This document shows positions 7,956-17,045 of a DNA stretch of 64,000 bases, piece by piece. The position numbers were made by a program, and so were the translations under genes. How positions within the stretch are numbered: the stretch's first letter is position 1; every line of letters begins with the position of its first letter. Origin of the DNA: Poriferisodalis sp965214215. Lineage in GTDB: Bacteria > Actinomycetota > Acidimicrobiia > Acidimicrobiales > Poriferisodalaceae. The notes under the pieces are model-generated. The model ran no database searches and was not told the DNA's origin. It worked only from the letters and a program-made list of their open reading frames with translations. The stretch lies in assembly GCF_965214215.1 (NCBI RefSeq), contig NZ_CBDCBD010000003.1:2666001-2730000 (forward strand), read 5' to 3'.

Positions 7956-10196
7956 GTGAGCGTCGCCGAGACCGTGGTCCGAGGGGCGTGCCACCACGAC
8001 TGTCCCGATACGTGCGCTTGGGAGGTCACGGTCCGCGACGGCGTCGCGGTGCACCTGCGCGGTGATCCGGCCCATCCGTTCACCGACGGCCAGTTGTGCC
8101 CGAAGGTGAACCCGTTCCTTGAGCGGGTGTATCACCCCGACCGGCTGCTGCGGCCGCTGCGGCGAACCGGTCCCAAGGGCGCGGGCAGATTCTCGCCGAT
8201 CGACTGGGATGTCGCGATCGCCGAAATTGCCGACCGGATCGGCAGCGCTGTGGCGCGCCACGGCGGCGAAACGGTGCTGCCCTACTCGTCGGATGGCACC
8301 CAGGGGCTCGTGCAGCGGGGCGTGCTCGCCGACCGCTTCTTCGCCGTGCTGGGGGCCACGAGGCTAAACCGGCACTTCTGCGGCGTCACCGCATGGCACG
8401 GCGCTGCCGATGTGCTGGGGCTGCCGCTCGGTGCCGATCCCGTAGAGATCACCAACGCCTGCACCATCGTGCTGTGGGGCACCAACACACTGCTCACCAA
8501 TCGCCACATGTGGCCGTTCATCGAGACAGCGCGCAGCAACGGGGCGATGGTCATCGTGGTGGATCCCGTCGGCACGATGACAGCCCAGCGAGCCGATTGG
8601 CATGTCCAACCGCGTCCGGGTACCGACGTGGCTCTGGTGCTCGGGCTCATCGGGGTGCTCGACCGCGATGAGCTCATTGACGAGGCTCGCCTGGGTGCCA
8701 GCACCGACGACTGGCCGGAGCTGCGCAGCGAAGCTCGCGCGTTGGGCCTCGACGAAGCAGCCGCTGTCACCGGTCTCGCTGCGACGGACATCACGCGCCT
8801 GGCGCACCGCATCGCGCACGAGCAGCCTGCCGTGCTGCGCGCACTCATCGGCATGGAGCACCGCGAGCACGGCCGTGACATCCACCGGGCTGTGGCTGCG
8901 TTGGCGGCAGTGGCGGGTGTCGGCTACATGCGGTCGACGCAGGTGTTCTTCGACACGGCGCTGGCCGATCTCGCCCCGCCTTCGGGTCCGCAGCGTGTCG
9001 TGAACGCATCGGCGCTCGGGGAGGTGCTTGCCGACGTCAGCTTGGACCCGCCTGTGACCGTGCTGGTGAATTACGGCTGCAATCCGGCGGTCGTCGCGCC
9101 TGATCAGAACCGGGTGATCGCCGGTCTCGAACGCGACGACTTGTTCACCGTGGTGATCGAGCAGTTCATGACCGACACTGCCCGTTACGCAGACATCGTG
9201 CTGCCGGCCACCACTGCGATCGAACATCTCGACCTGATGAATGCATGGGGTCACCTGTATGTGTCGCTGAACCTGCCCGCGATTGACCCCGTCGGCGAGT
9301 GCCTGGCGAACAGCGAGATCTTTCGCCGGCTCGCCTGCTCACTGGAGCTCGATGGCCCCGGCCTCGCCGACAGCGACGAACAGGTGGCACGAGACCTGCT
9401 CGCAAGCGGCCACCCCTGGCTGGAAGGCATCACCTACGAACGGCTCGAGCGCGAGGGCTGGGCACGACTGGCCGTGCCCGAAGGGTGGTCTGCGCTGAAT
9501 TCGCGTGAGGTGCCGCTGTCGACCCAGCAGAAACCCGATGCGCCGGCGGGCGAGCACGGCGCTTCCCGCAACGCAGACCAGACTGGCGTGTCCGGCGACA
9601 TCGGCGAGGTCGGCGACGTTTCACCCGACGCAACGCTCGGCGCCGCAGCACCGTTCCTTCAACTGGGTCCGCTGCAGCTAGGCGCGCTTCGCTACCAGCC
9701 GGCCACTGAGTCGCCCGGCGGTGATGCTGCGCTGGCTCGGCGCTTTCCCCTGTCGCTCATGAGCCCGAAGCAGCACCAGAGATTCCTCAACAGCTTCTAC
9801 GGCGGATTTGCCCATCACTTGCCGAACCCGCCGCGACCACGCTTGGAGATCAGCCCCGGCGACGCGGAAGCTCGCGGCATCGCCGAAGGCGACCGTGTTC
9901 GTGTGTTCAACGACCGGGGCGAGCTGTTCGTCGAAGCCACTATCACCGACTGTTTGCAAGAGGGGCTCGTCACAGTGCCGTTCGGCTGGTGGGCCGGCGA
10001 TGCGGCCGGGCGAACCGTCAACGTGCTCACCAACGCCGCCCGCGGCGGACCCGATCCCAACGTCGGCACTGCGGCCTTCTTCGACACGCTCGTCGAAGTC
10101 AAGCTCGCACCCAACGGCACCATCGCTGCCGACACACTCGCCGAAGCCGAAGCCGCATCCGAGCCGTCACAAACAGCCAGCGGCTCGCCGTCGTAG
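7956..10196 (+). CDS. Molybdopterin-dependent oxidoreductase (formate dehydrogenase/DMSO reductase superfamily)
   Basis: A 746-residue protein. An N-terminal [4Fe-4S] motif (CHHDCPDTC, then LCPK) is followed by the molybdopterin oxidoreductase domain with DPVGTMTAQRADWHVQPRPGTD and a C-terminal dinucleotide-binding domain (from about residue 590; SPKQHQRF, FNDRGEL). A likely Mo ligand is the Cys in HFCGVTAW; there is no in-frame TGA. Residues ~515-560 form a low-complexity insert between domains. No Tat signal or partner FeS/membrane subunit is visible, suggesting a soluble single-subunit enzyme. The GTG start lies in a 108-base divergent gap. Six bases separate it from the acyl-CoA ligase gene. 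Confidence 0.85.
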   Translation: MSVAETVVRGACHHDCPDTCAWEVTVRDGVAVHLRGDPAHPFTDGQLCPKVNPFLERVYHPDRLLRPLRRTGPKGAGRFSPIDWDVAIAEIADRIGSAVARHGGETVLPYSSDGTQGLVQRGVLADRFFAVLGATRLNRHFCGVTAWHGAADVLGLPLGADPVEITNACTIVLWGTNTLLTNRHMWPFIETARSNGAMVIVVDPVGTMTAQRADWHVQPRPGTDVALVLGLIGVLDRDELIDEARLGASTDDWPELRSEARALGLDEAAAVTGLAATDITRLAHRIAHEQPAVLRALIGMEHREHGRDIHRAVAALAAVAGVGYMRSTQVFFDTALADLAPPSGPQRVVNASALGEVLADVSLDPPVTVLVNYGCNPAVVAPDQNRVIAGLERDDLFTVVIEQFMTDTARYADIVLPATTAIEHLDLMNAWGHLYVSLNLPAIDPVGECLANSEIFRRLACSLELDGPGLADSDEQVARDLLASGHPWLEGITYERLEREGWARLAVPEGWSALNSREVPLSTQQKPDAPAGEHGASRNADQTGVSGDIGEVGDVSPDATLGAAAPFLQLGPLQLGALRYQPATESPGGDAALARRFPLSLMSPKQHQRFLNSFYGGFAHHLPNPPRPRLEISPGDAEARGIAEGDRVRVFNDRGELFVEATITDCLQEGLVTVPFGWWAGDAAGRTVNVLTNAARGGPDPNVGTAAFFDTLVEVKLAPNGTIAADTLAEAEAASEPSQTASGSPS

Positions 10197-10202
10197 CCTG
10201 CG

Positions 10203-11711
10203 ATGGCGATGAACGTCGCCGAATTGCTTGAACGTGCGCCACACGATGATGCCGTCGTGCTCATCGACCGGTCGGCTTCACCGCCTGAGCACGTCACGGC
10301 CGGCGATCTCAGGGATCGAGCACTCCGCTGCGGGGCGGGCCTGGCGGCCCGGGGGCTGGCGCCGTTCACCAGGGTCGGGCTGCTCGCTGCCAACTGTGGC
10401 CAGTACTACGACGTGATGTTCGGTGCCCCAGCAGCTGGGTTGGTGTTCGTGCCGCTCAACACTCGGCTTCCCGCCGAGACCCAGGCCTACATCCTCGACG
10501 ACGCCGATGTTCAACTGGTCATCTCCGATGTGGACCACGCCTCGCTGGTGCCCCCGGGCATGGCGCACATCCTCATCGGCACCCCCGAATGGAATGCCTT
10601 GACAGCCCATCAGCCGTTGAGCACCGCAGCCGATGTCCACGACGACGACATCGCCGTGCAGATCTACACCTCGGGCTCGACGGGCCGGCCCAAGGGCGTC
10701 CTGCTGACCCATCGCAACGTCACCTTCACGGTGCTCGAGTACGGCGCTGCCATGCCTGGCGAGGTAATGCTCGTCTCTGCCCCGCTGTACCACAAGAACG
10801 CTTCCATGTCCTCCAAGCTGGCGTTCGCAAACGGAGGCACTGTGGTTCTCTTGCCGGGCTTCACTGCCTCGGAATACATCGACGCCATCGCAGATCACAA
10901 CGTCACGATGTGCTCAGGCGTGCCGACGATGTTCGCCCTCGTTACCGCCGAGATTGCCTCCCGGGTCGCCGCCGGCCAGGAAATGCCCGACTTGTCCTCG
11001 GTGCAGCGCGCATTCATCGGCTCGGCCCCGCTGACCGAAGCCCTGTTCGACGAAGTGCAGCGGCTGCTCCCGAGGGCAGTCGTCTCCAACGGCTACGGCA
11101 CCACCGAGGCCGTGCTCGAGTTCGGCCCCCATCCCGAGGGCAAGCCTCGGCCCAAGATTTCCGTCGGCCACCAGCACCCCAAGGTTGAGTTGCGACTGGT
11201 TGACCCCAACACCGGTGAGGACGGCGACGCCGGCGAGTTGTGGGTGCGCTCGCCCGGCGTCATGACCGGCTACCACAACCTGCCCGAGGTCACGTCCGAA
11301 CGGCTGACCGACGGCTGGTACCACACGGGCGACCTGATGACCCGCGACGCCGACGGCTTCTACTACTTCGTGGGCCGCGTCGACGACATGTTCGTGTGCG
11401 CCGGCGAGAACATCTACCCCGACGCCGTCGAGCAGATGCTCGAGAAGCACCCCGCGGTGCACCAAGCCGTGGTCGTCCCGGTGCCCGACGAGCTGAAAGG
11501 ACAACTCCCGGCAGCCTTTGTGCGTGTCGAACCCGGCCGCACGCTGACGGTCGACGAGGTCAAGCAGTACGCGCTGGCCAACGGGCCCGCCTACGCACAT
11601 CCCCGACATGTCTGGTTTGTCGAAGAAATCCCACTGGCCTCGACGGCAAAGATTGATCGCAACGGCCTGGTCGCCCGGGCCGCAGAGTTAGTGAAAGCCG
11701 ACTCCCCCTGA
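10203..11711 (+). CDS. AMP-dependent acyl-CoA synthetase/ligase
   Basis: A 502-residue ANL-superfamily enzyme that activates a carboxylic acid through an acyl-adenylate to a CoA thioester. Visible motifs are the P-loop YTSGSTGRPKG (~158), the A5 motif NGYGTTEA (~297), YHTGDL (~375), the hinge FVGRVDDM and the C-terminal catalytic lysine in STAKIDRNG. Length and motifs fit medium- or long-chain fatty acid or aromatic acid ligases. It directly follows the molybdopterin enzyme and overlaps the next gene by four bases (CTGA), so the three probably form one transcript. Substrate unknown. Confidence 0.9.
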   Translation: MAMNVAELLERAPHDDAVVLIDRSASPPEHVTAGDLRDRALRCGAGLAARGLAPFTRVGLLAANCGQYYDVMFGAPAAGLVFVPLNTRLPAETQAYILDDADVQLVISDVDHASLVPPGMAHILIGTPEWNALTAHQPLSTAADVHDDDIAVQIYTSGSTGRPKGVLLTHRNVTFTVLEYGAAMPGEVMLVSAPLYHKNASMSSKLAFANGGTVVLLPGFTASEYIDAIADHNVTMCSGVPTMFALVTAEIASRVAAGQEMPDLSSVQRAFIGSAPLTEALFDEVQRLLPRAVVSNGYGTTEAVLEFGPHPEGKPRPKISVGHQHPKVELRLVDPNTGEDGDAGELWVRSPGVMTGYHNLPEVTSERLTDGWYHTGDLMTRDADGFYYFVGRVDDMFVCAGENIYPDAVEQMLEKHPAVHQAVVVPVPDELKGQLPAAFVRVEPGRTLTVDEVKQYALANGPAYAHPRHVWFVEEIPLASTAKIDRNGLVARAAELVKADSP

Positions 11712-12730
11712 ACGACGAGCATGGCGCTGCGGACGATGCGATCGAAGCTGCGGCCGGCGACGAAGCGCGATACCGCACGGCTGAGGGTGCAGCCGAAGAT
11801 ACCGCACCGCCCCGCACGGCTGAGGGCACAGCCGAAGACTCTGCACCGCCCCGTTCGCTGACTCGCAGTGCGCTCAACATCGTCAACGAGACCCGCCACG
11901 ATTGGGCGGCCAAGCGAATCGGTGGGCTGTCAGCCGAGATTGCCTTCTTTGCCCTCCTGGGCCTGTTCCCAGCGGTCATCGTTTTCGCCGCGGCGCTGGG
12001 CTCGCTGGATGTCCTTATCGGCCGGGGTGCAGCCACCGATACCGAGGCTTGGCTGCTTCAACAGATCAGCAACACGTTCGGTGACCAGAACACGCTCGAC
12101 GCCACCGTGGCCGATCTGTTCGACCGTTCCGACGCACGGGTCATCACCGTCGGTGTGGCGGTGGCCGCGTATGCGTCGTCGCGCGGCTTCATTGCGGTGG
12201 TGCGTGCGCTGAACGTGACTCGTGGCCACCACGGCGCTCGCAGTTGGCTGTCGACCCGAGTTGTCGGCATCGCCCTGACATTCCTGACGTTGGTGATTGC
12301 GGTCGTGGTAGCCACGATGCTGGTGGTCGGCCCGCTGTTCGGCGGCGGCTCCGAGCTGGCAGACCGGTTGGGCGCGGGCAGCTCATTCAGCACGGCGTGG
12401 GACTGGCTGCGCTGGCCAGTCGTCTTCGTGGCAGTGGTCGCCTGGGCGGCGACGGTGTACCGAATCGCCCCGCTCCACAAGCTCAGGTGGCGACGCGAGG
12501 TGCCAGGCGCACTGCTGGCAACGGTGTGGTGGCTGGCCGTCTCAGGCGGCTTCGGTGCGTACTTACAGCTCGCCTCGAGCGGCGTCAACGCCGTCTTCGG
12601 CCTGCTCGGCGGCGCGCTCAGCCTGCTCTTGTGGCTCTACCTGCTGGCGATGGGCCTCCTCGCCGGCGCCGAACTCAACAGCCTCCTCGACCGCCACCGC
12701 CCGCCAGCACCGGGCGCACGCCGGCCATGA
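11708..12730 (+). CDS. YihY/BrkB-family inner membrane protein, apparent CTG start
   Basis: The C-terminal ~280 residues carry about six hydrophobic segments and YihY/BrkB features (AYASSRGF, GGALSLLLWLYLLAMGLLAGAELN). In this frame there is no ATG, GTG or TTG between the upstream stop at 11654 and the GTG at 12107, which lies inside the membrane domain. The CTG at 11708-11710 overlaps the ligase TGA as CTGA, the same geometry as the ATGA couplings elsewhere here, and gives 340 residues. The first ~50 residues are acidic and contain a tandem repeat. Function of the family is poorly defined. Confidence 0.72.
   Translation: MNDEHGAADDAIEAAAGDEARYRTAEGAAEDTAPPRTAEGTAEDSAPPRSLTRSALNIVNETRHDWAAKRIGGLSAEIAFFALLGLFPAVIVFAAALGSLDVLIGRGAATDTEAWLLQQISNTFGDQNTLDATVADLFDRSDARVITVGVAVAAYASSRGFIAVVRALNVTRGHHGARSWLSTRVVGIALTFLTLVIAVVVATMLVVGPLFGGGSELADRLGAGSSFSTAWDWLRWPVVFVAVVAWAATVYRIAPLHKLRWRREVPGALLATVWWLAVSGGFGAYLQLASSGVNAVFGLLGGALSLLLWLYLLAMGLLAGAELNSLLDRHRPPAPGARRP
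11774..11851 (+). repeat. Two tandem 39-bp in-frame repeats
   Basis: Two adjacent 39-base units (11774-11812 and 11813-11851) encode thirteen residues each, RTAEGAAEDTAPP and RTAEGTAEDSAPP, in the acidic N-terminus of the BrkB-like protein. They differ at a few, partly silent positions, so the reading frame seems to be under selection. Confidence 0.85.
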
Positions 12731-12794
12731 GCATGCGCGCACTCGCGGGCCCGGCTTGAGGTCTCGATAATCGCAGGTCGACGTCCGCGCCTCG

Positions 12795-13103
12795 ATGGCT
12801 ACTGTTTCGTTCATGGAGCGGATCAACGTCAGCCAATTGCTGCACAATGCCGGTGAGCTGCTTCGCCGGGCCGGAGAGGGTGAGTCGTTCGAGATCACGC
12901 GGTTCGGCGAGCGTCTCGCGCTGCTCGGTCCGTTGCCGGACCATGACGATCCATTGGAACGACTCGTCGAGCGTGGAATCGTTGAGTCAAACGTCATCGG
13001 CCTGTCGGCGTCCTTGGACAAGCACCCACCGTTGCCGGCCGCACGGCCGGGCGTGCCGACGCTGAGTGAGCGACTCGCGGACTTGCGTCGAGATGAACGG
13101 TGA
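12795..13103 (+). CDS. Phd/YefM-like antitoxin of a VapC toxin pair
   Basis: A 102-residue protein, or 96 if the ATG at 12813 is used. The segment starting RINVSQLLHNAGELLRRAGE and continuing to FEITRFGERLALLGPL matches the N-terminal DNA-binding fold of Phd/YefM antitoxins. The C-terminal ~45 residues would be the flexible toxin-neutralising tail. Its 3' end overlaps the toxin gene by eleven bases, the usual toxin-antitoxin arrangement. Autoregulation of the pair through this protein is expected from the family. Confidence 0.8.
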   Translation: MATVSFMERINVSQLLHNAGELLRRAGEGESFEITRFGERLALLGPLPDHDDPLERLVERGIVESNVIGLSASLDKHPPLPAARPGVPTLSERLADLRRDER

Positions 13104-13503
13104 CATCTGGGTCCTCGACGGTTCGGCGTTCGTCAAGCTGATCAAGGTCGAAGCAGAATCGAACGAGTTGCACGCCTGGGTACGCGAGCGACGCTGCGTT
13201 TCGAGTGCACTAGTACGCACCGAGGCTCGGCGAGCCGTAGCGAGCGAGGATGCCCATGTTCGTCATCTCTGCGAAGAGCGGCTCGCCGAGACCCACTTGG
13301 TCGAGATCGCTTCGTCGATGCTCGATGCGGCAGGAAGGCTTCCAGGCACCAATTTGCGGACCCTGGATGCCATCTACCTCGCCTGCGCACTGGAGATCGG
13401 TGAGGACCTCGCTGGTCTCGTCAGCTACGACGCTCGCCAGATTGCAGCAGCCGATGCCCTCGGCATCACCACCGCCGCGCCAGGCGCATCTTCAACCGAC
13501 TGA
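13093..13503 (+). CDS. VapC-like PIN-domain ribonuclease toxin
   Basis: A 136-residue PIN domain. The metal-binding acidic residues are in VLDGSAFVKL (Asp ~9), TEARRA (Glu ~42), the central TLDAIYLACA (Asp ~95) and SYDARQ (Asp ~116). The ATG at 13093 lies inside the antitoxin gene; the longer open frame upstream is antitoxin sequence in another frame. VapC toxins cleave tRNA or rRNA. Its 3' end overlaps the convergent mcrC gene by twelve bases (13492-13503). Confidence 0.82.
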   Translation: MNGDIWVLDGSAFVKLIKVEAESNELHAWVRERRCVSSALVRTEARRAVASEDAHVRHLCEERLAETHLVEIASSMLDAAGRLPGTNLRTLDAIYLACALEIGEDLAGLVSYDARQIAAADALGITTAAPGASSTD

Positions 13504-14814
13504 CGTAGCCGTCGTTTCTGCGAGGTGCTCGGCGAGGGCGGCGATCTGGGCATCGATGTGCCTGGGGCTGCCGGACAGGTCGATAGCGACAGCGTGGAGC
13601 CTCGTTCCCGTATGCCGAACGGTGATGTCGGACTTGGCCAGCGAACCATTGGCGATCTGCTGCTCGGCAGCTTGGTCGCGGTTGACATCGGCGCAGTAGA
13701 TGAGGGTGCCTTCGCTCAGGCCTAGGGCCGTGGTGTAGGCCAGGAGTTGGTAGTAGTCGCCGTGGCGTGCGAGAGGTGCGGCGGCGACCTCTGCGTTCGC
13801 GTCGCCGTCGGTGAGCTTGTACTTGAGGTCGGCGACCCCGACGGCTTCGCCTTGGCTCCGCAAGGTGAGGTCTGGTCTGATCTGTATTCGCTCCTCGATG
13901 TCGAGATGCGGCCGCAATTGAGCTGCGACCTCGAGCCGTCCATGCAGTTCGCGCTGCAGTCGGGAAGTGACGAACCGCTCGAAGAGCTGATTCATGTCCA
14001 CCATGAATGCCGACGCGGCGGTGTCGCCGTGTTGATCCTGCAAGGTGCAGTTAGCCATGATCAGCCGTGCCAGCCGCAGCGCCGGACGGTAGTGCTCGTT
14101 GAGCCGGTTGTACTGGATGCGATCAAGGCGCTGCAGCGCCGCCGACGATGTCGGTTCGGCCACGCCGTCGAGTGCGGCCAGCAGCCGTCGAAGTCGGCGC
14201 CGGTCGTCGTGGGGTACGTCGGGCACACGCAGTGCCATCCGGACTGCCGCGGTCAGGCAGCGGTTCTCGTCGACGTCGGCGGTGAAGTCGTCCCATGAGC
14301 ACGCCATCGGCACCAGCACTCCGCCACGCCGAAACTGCCGCACGAAATCAATGCGGCCCCGCAGCGCAAGCAGGTCACCCTCCTCATGCCGGTAGTGGTG
14401 GAACAGCCCACGTGCCAGCGTTGTCTCTGCGGTGCGCGCGAAGAACGACACCAACGCCGGCAGCAGTTCGTTATTGGTTGCGTAGTCGATGGCTTCGGCC
14501 TGCCATGCCTCAGGCGGAAGCCCCACTTCCAGCAGGAAGAACAGGTTCTCGGGCTTGATCTTCGGCCGCACGAGGATGCGCAGATCGCCCAGCGTGAAGG
14601 CGCCCACCCACTGGCGCGTCGATACCTTCCACCAACCAAGCTCCGGGTCAGTCGCCACCGACACCCACGGTGTCTCCCCAAGACAGCGAGCCATCTCATC
14701 GTCGAGCCGCAACCGCTCCGTGCTCCACTCGTGAAGCACGACGCACTCGCTGTCGCCAGCTTCTGCCGCTCTCTCACCGACTGCCGAGCTGACGACGATC
14801 GCGTCGGACGACAT
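13492..14814 (-). CDS. mcrC: McrC-like nuclease subunit of McrBC restriction system
   Basis: A 440-residue protein. The N-terminal half contains LRILVRPKIKPENLFFLL, typical of McrC. The C-terminal half carries a PD-(D/E)xK nuclease core, IQIRPDLTL followed by GVADLKYK (residues ~335-360). McrC is the endonuclease partner activated by the GTPase McrB at modified cytosines. Its ATG follows the McrB stop with no spacer (TAGATG on the coding strand), so the two are translationally linked. Confidence 0.9.
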   Translation of the reverse strand: MSSDAIVVSSAVGERAAEAGDSECVVLHEWSTERLRLDDEMARCLGETPWVSVATDPELGWWKVSTRQWVGAFTLGDLRILVRPKIKPENLFFLLEVGLPPEAWQAEAIDYATNNELLPALVSFFARTAETTLARGLFHHYRHEEGDLLALRGRIDFVRQFRRGGVLVPMACSWDDFTADVDENRCLTAAVRMALRVPDVPHDDRRRLRRLLAALDGVAEPTSSAALQRLDRIQYNRLNEHYRPALRLARLIMANCTLQDQHGDTAASAFMVDMNQLFERFVTSRLQRELHGRLEVAAQLRPHLDIEERIQIRPDLTLRSQGEAVGVADLKYKLTDGDANAEVAAAPLARHGDYYQLLAYTTALGLSEGTLIYCADVNRDQAAEQQIANGSLAKSDITVRHTGTRLHAVAIDLSGSPRHIDAQIAALAEHLAETTATSVG

Positions 14815-15792
14815 CTACCCGCCGCCGCGATTCGCACTGCCCACGTTGTGCGCAGGCTGGGCCTCAGGGTCGTCGACAGGCCCGGCCGATGCTTTCCCTT
14901 CCGAGTCCGGTGCGTTCGCATCAGGTCCGTGCCGTGTCAAAACGGCGTCGAAGCGGAATCTGCTGATCACCTCCTGCTGGCCGAAGAGTTGGTCCTCGAT
15001 CAACGGCTCGATGTTGTACTCCCAGATTCGCCGCACACTGGTCTCGTCGAGGCCCCACTTTATGAAGTGACTCGGCCCGATCAGCAAATGGTCGCCGCCG
15101 AGCGCCTGTTCAAGCTCGCCGTTGACCCGGTCCAGCAGCTCAGCCACCCACGCTTGCCCGGGCGCATTGCGCTGCGTCCACCGCAGCAGCAAGCCAGCCG
15201 TCGGCGGCTTGTTGGGGAAGAACGGAACAAAGTGGAACCGCCGCCGCATCGCCGCGTCGATCAACGCGATGGACCGGTCAGCCGTGTTCATCGTGCCGAT
15301 GATCCACAAGTTGGAAGGCAGTGTGAATCCATCGATCGGCCGGTACTGCGTCTGAGTCCATTCGTCTCGATACTCGAGGAGGAACAGCAACTCGCCCAGC
15401 ACTCTTGGCAGGTTCGCCCGGTTAATCTCGTCGATGACCATGACATGCAGCTCGTCCGGGTGCTCTGCCGCATGCGCTGCCAGCCGGACCAGCGGACCCG
15501 GTGTCAATCGGTACGTCATGTGCCCGTCGTCGTCAACTGCGGGCCGGTACCCCTCGAAGAAATCCTCGTACGAATATGCGGGATGGAACTGGACCAGCGA
15601 GAACGGACCATCGTCCTCATATTCCCCATCGTCTCGAATCCCCGTCAGCGTCCATGCCAGCTGGCGAGCGAAGTACGTCTTGCCAGTCCCGGGAGGCCCG
15701 TAGAGAATCACCTGCCTTTTGTCCTCGAGCAGCGCCACGACATCTTCAAGGAAGCTGGCATCGCACAGCACATCGTCGGCCAGAGCAGCCAA
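14815..15792 (-). CDS. mcrB: McrB-like AAA+ GTPase motor domain
   Basis: A 325-residue AAA+ module: Walker A LYGPPGTGKT at about residue 35, Walker B VMVIDEINRANL (~120), and the McrB signature MNTADRSIALID followed by MRRRF (~170-185). McrB hexamers translocate DNA and activate McrC. The start listed is TTG at 15790-15792; no ATG or GTG lies between it and the preceding stop. The reading frame continues upstream without a shift through five codons, an amber TAG at 15808-15810, and then the gene for the N-terminal domain. So this is either a separate cistron or the second half of an interrupted protein. Confidence 0.82.
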   Translation of the reverse strand: MAALADDVLCDASFLEDVVALLEDKRQVILYGPPGTGKTYFARQLAWTLTGIRDDGEYEDDGPFSLVQFHPAYSYEDFFEGYRPAVDDDGHMTYRLTPGPLVRLAAHAAEHPDELHVMVIDEINRANLPRVLGELLFLLEYRDEWTQTQYRPIDGFTLPSNLWIIGTMNTADRSIALIDAAMRRRFHFVPFFPNKPPTAGLLLRWTQRNAPGQAWVAELLDRVNGELEQALGGDHLLIGPSHFIKWGLDETSVRRIWEYNIEPLIEDQLFGQQEVISRFRFDAVLTRHGPDANAPDSEGKASAGPVDDPEAQPAHNVGSANRGGG

Positions 15793-15807
15793 GTCGGTCT
15801 CGTCGAC

Positions 15808-16812
15808 CTACGCGTCGTCATTCTCATCAGCAGCAGTCGGCTCAGCCGGTTCGTCGTGATCGGCAACGAACCGGCTGAGCCAGTCCAGGAAGGTTCGCAT
15901 TCCCCATGTGTCGACCACATCGCCGTCGGTGAAGTGCGGTCGAAGGATCTCCAGCAGCAGGTCGTTGGCCTCCACGACTGCGCGGCCCGACGGCTTCGAC
16001 TGGGGATGATCTCGTAGCACCCTCTGGGCTCGGCGCCGTGTGTCAGCCTCGAGGAGTCTCTCGTCCATAAGCATCTGAAGATTGTCGAGCTTGCCCGCCC
16101 AGGCTCCGTTCGTGTGCAGCGAGTAGTTCGGGATGACGCGTTCCGGATCGCTGATGGCCGCGAGGCGAGTCGCAGTAGTCCACCCGAGACCTCGGATCTC
16201 GTCGACAGCCTTCTGAAGCCGCTCGGCGAGGCTCACCCCTCCAAAGCACAGTGCCGTGATCTGGTTGCGGAGCGCCTCCCACTCAGCCTCGTTTGCGCCA
16301 TCAATCAGCGAGTTGAGTTGAACGATTTGGCCGGGACCGCCGTAGTCGGCGTTGCGGTTCTTGCGCCACAACTCCTTAAGCTGTTGCCGGTCGGCCCACG
16401 GCATCGTCGGGAGCTTGCGCAGCACTCTCTCGAAACGTTCGCGCGCTAGCAATTGCGCGTTGTCGCGTTCGCGGCTGTAGCCATCGGATCGAAAATCCGC
16501 GACCCACTCCGCAAGCTGCTCGGGTGGATCCCCAGGCGGAGGCTCAACCTCCCACCACCACTTCCACCATTGGCCCACATGGGACCGGTAGCTGTCCTGC
16601 GCCCGGGTTGCCAAGTCCATTTCCACTGTGACCCATTGGCGCAGTAGCTCATCGTTACGTTCGTCGGGCTCTACAGACTGTTCAAGCGCGTAGCGGATCC
16701 ATTGCCCGACAATGGCCTTGTCATCTTCGACAGTTCCATCGGCCTTGCCGTCGTCGCGCCGGAACTGCAAGAAATCGTCGAGCAGCCCCTCCCAATACTG
16801 CTTGTCGTCCAT
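15808..16812 (-). CDS. N-terminal (probable DNA-recognition) part of McrB, ended by an in-frame TAG
   Basis: A 334-residue, mostly helical protein rich in Trp and charged residues. Its LNSLIDGANEAEWEALRNQI, LAERLQKAVDEIRGLGWTTA and DTWGMRTFLDWL segments resemble the region that precedes the AAA domain in fused McrB-like ATPases; this is recalled family knowledge, not a search. It ends in an acidic linker at TAG 15808-15810. The McrB AAA domain continues in the same frame after five codons. The ATG at 16812 is preferred; the longer open frame upstream is low-complexity. Probable role: target recognition for the McrBC complex. Confidence 0.62.
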   Translation of the reverse strand: MDDKQYWEGLLDDFLQFRRDDGKADGTVEDDKAIVGQWIRYALEQSVEPDERNDELLRQWVTVEMDLATRAQDSYRSHVGQWWKWWWEVEPPPGDPPEQLAEWVADFRSDGYSRERDNAQLLARERFERVLRKLPTMPWADRQQLKELWRKNRNADYGGPGQIVQLNSLIDGANEAEWEALRNQITALCFGGVSLAERLQKAVDEIRGLGWTTATRLAAISDPERVIPNYSLHTNGAWAGKLDNLQMLMDERLLEADTRRRAQRVLRDHPQSKPSGRAVVEANDLLLEILRPHFTDGDVVDTWGMRTFLDWLSRFVADHDEPAEPTAADENDDA

Positions 16813-17045
16813 GATGGCGAACCTACAGGAGGGGCGCGACACGTCTCCCTCCGCAGACTCGCCTGCGGACACGTCTCTGCATATTGCCGTAGATGCCCGC
16901 CCGGCGTGTCCTCGTCTGGCTGGCGTGCCTTCGCAGGACGCGATCGCCGATGCTCTGCGGACGCCACGCCGCACCCCGGGGCAATGGCTCGACGGGGCAC
17001 TGTGAGATCAGGCTGCTACGCGCCTGCGCCAGACGGCGCTGCCCC

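Noticed and set aside
7956..10196. The molybdopterin oxidoreductase as a second selenoprotein
   Set aside because: Its frame has no internal TGA; the likely Mo ligand position carries Cys.
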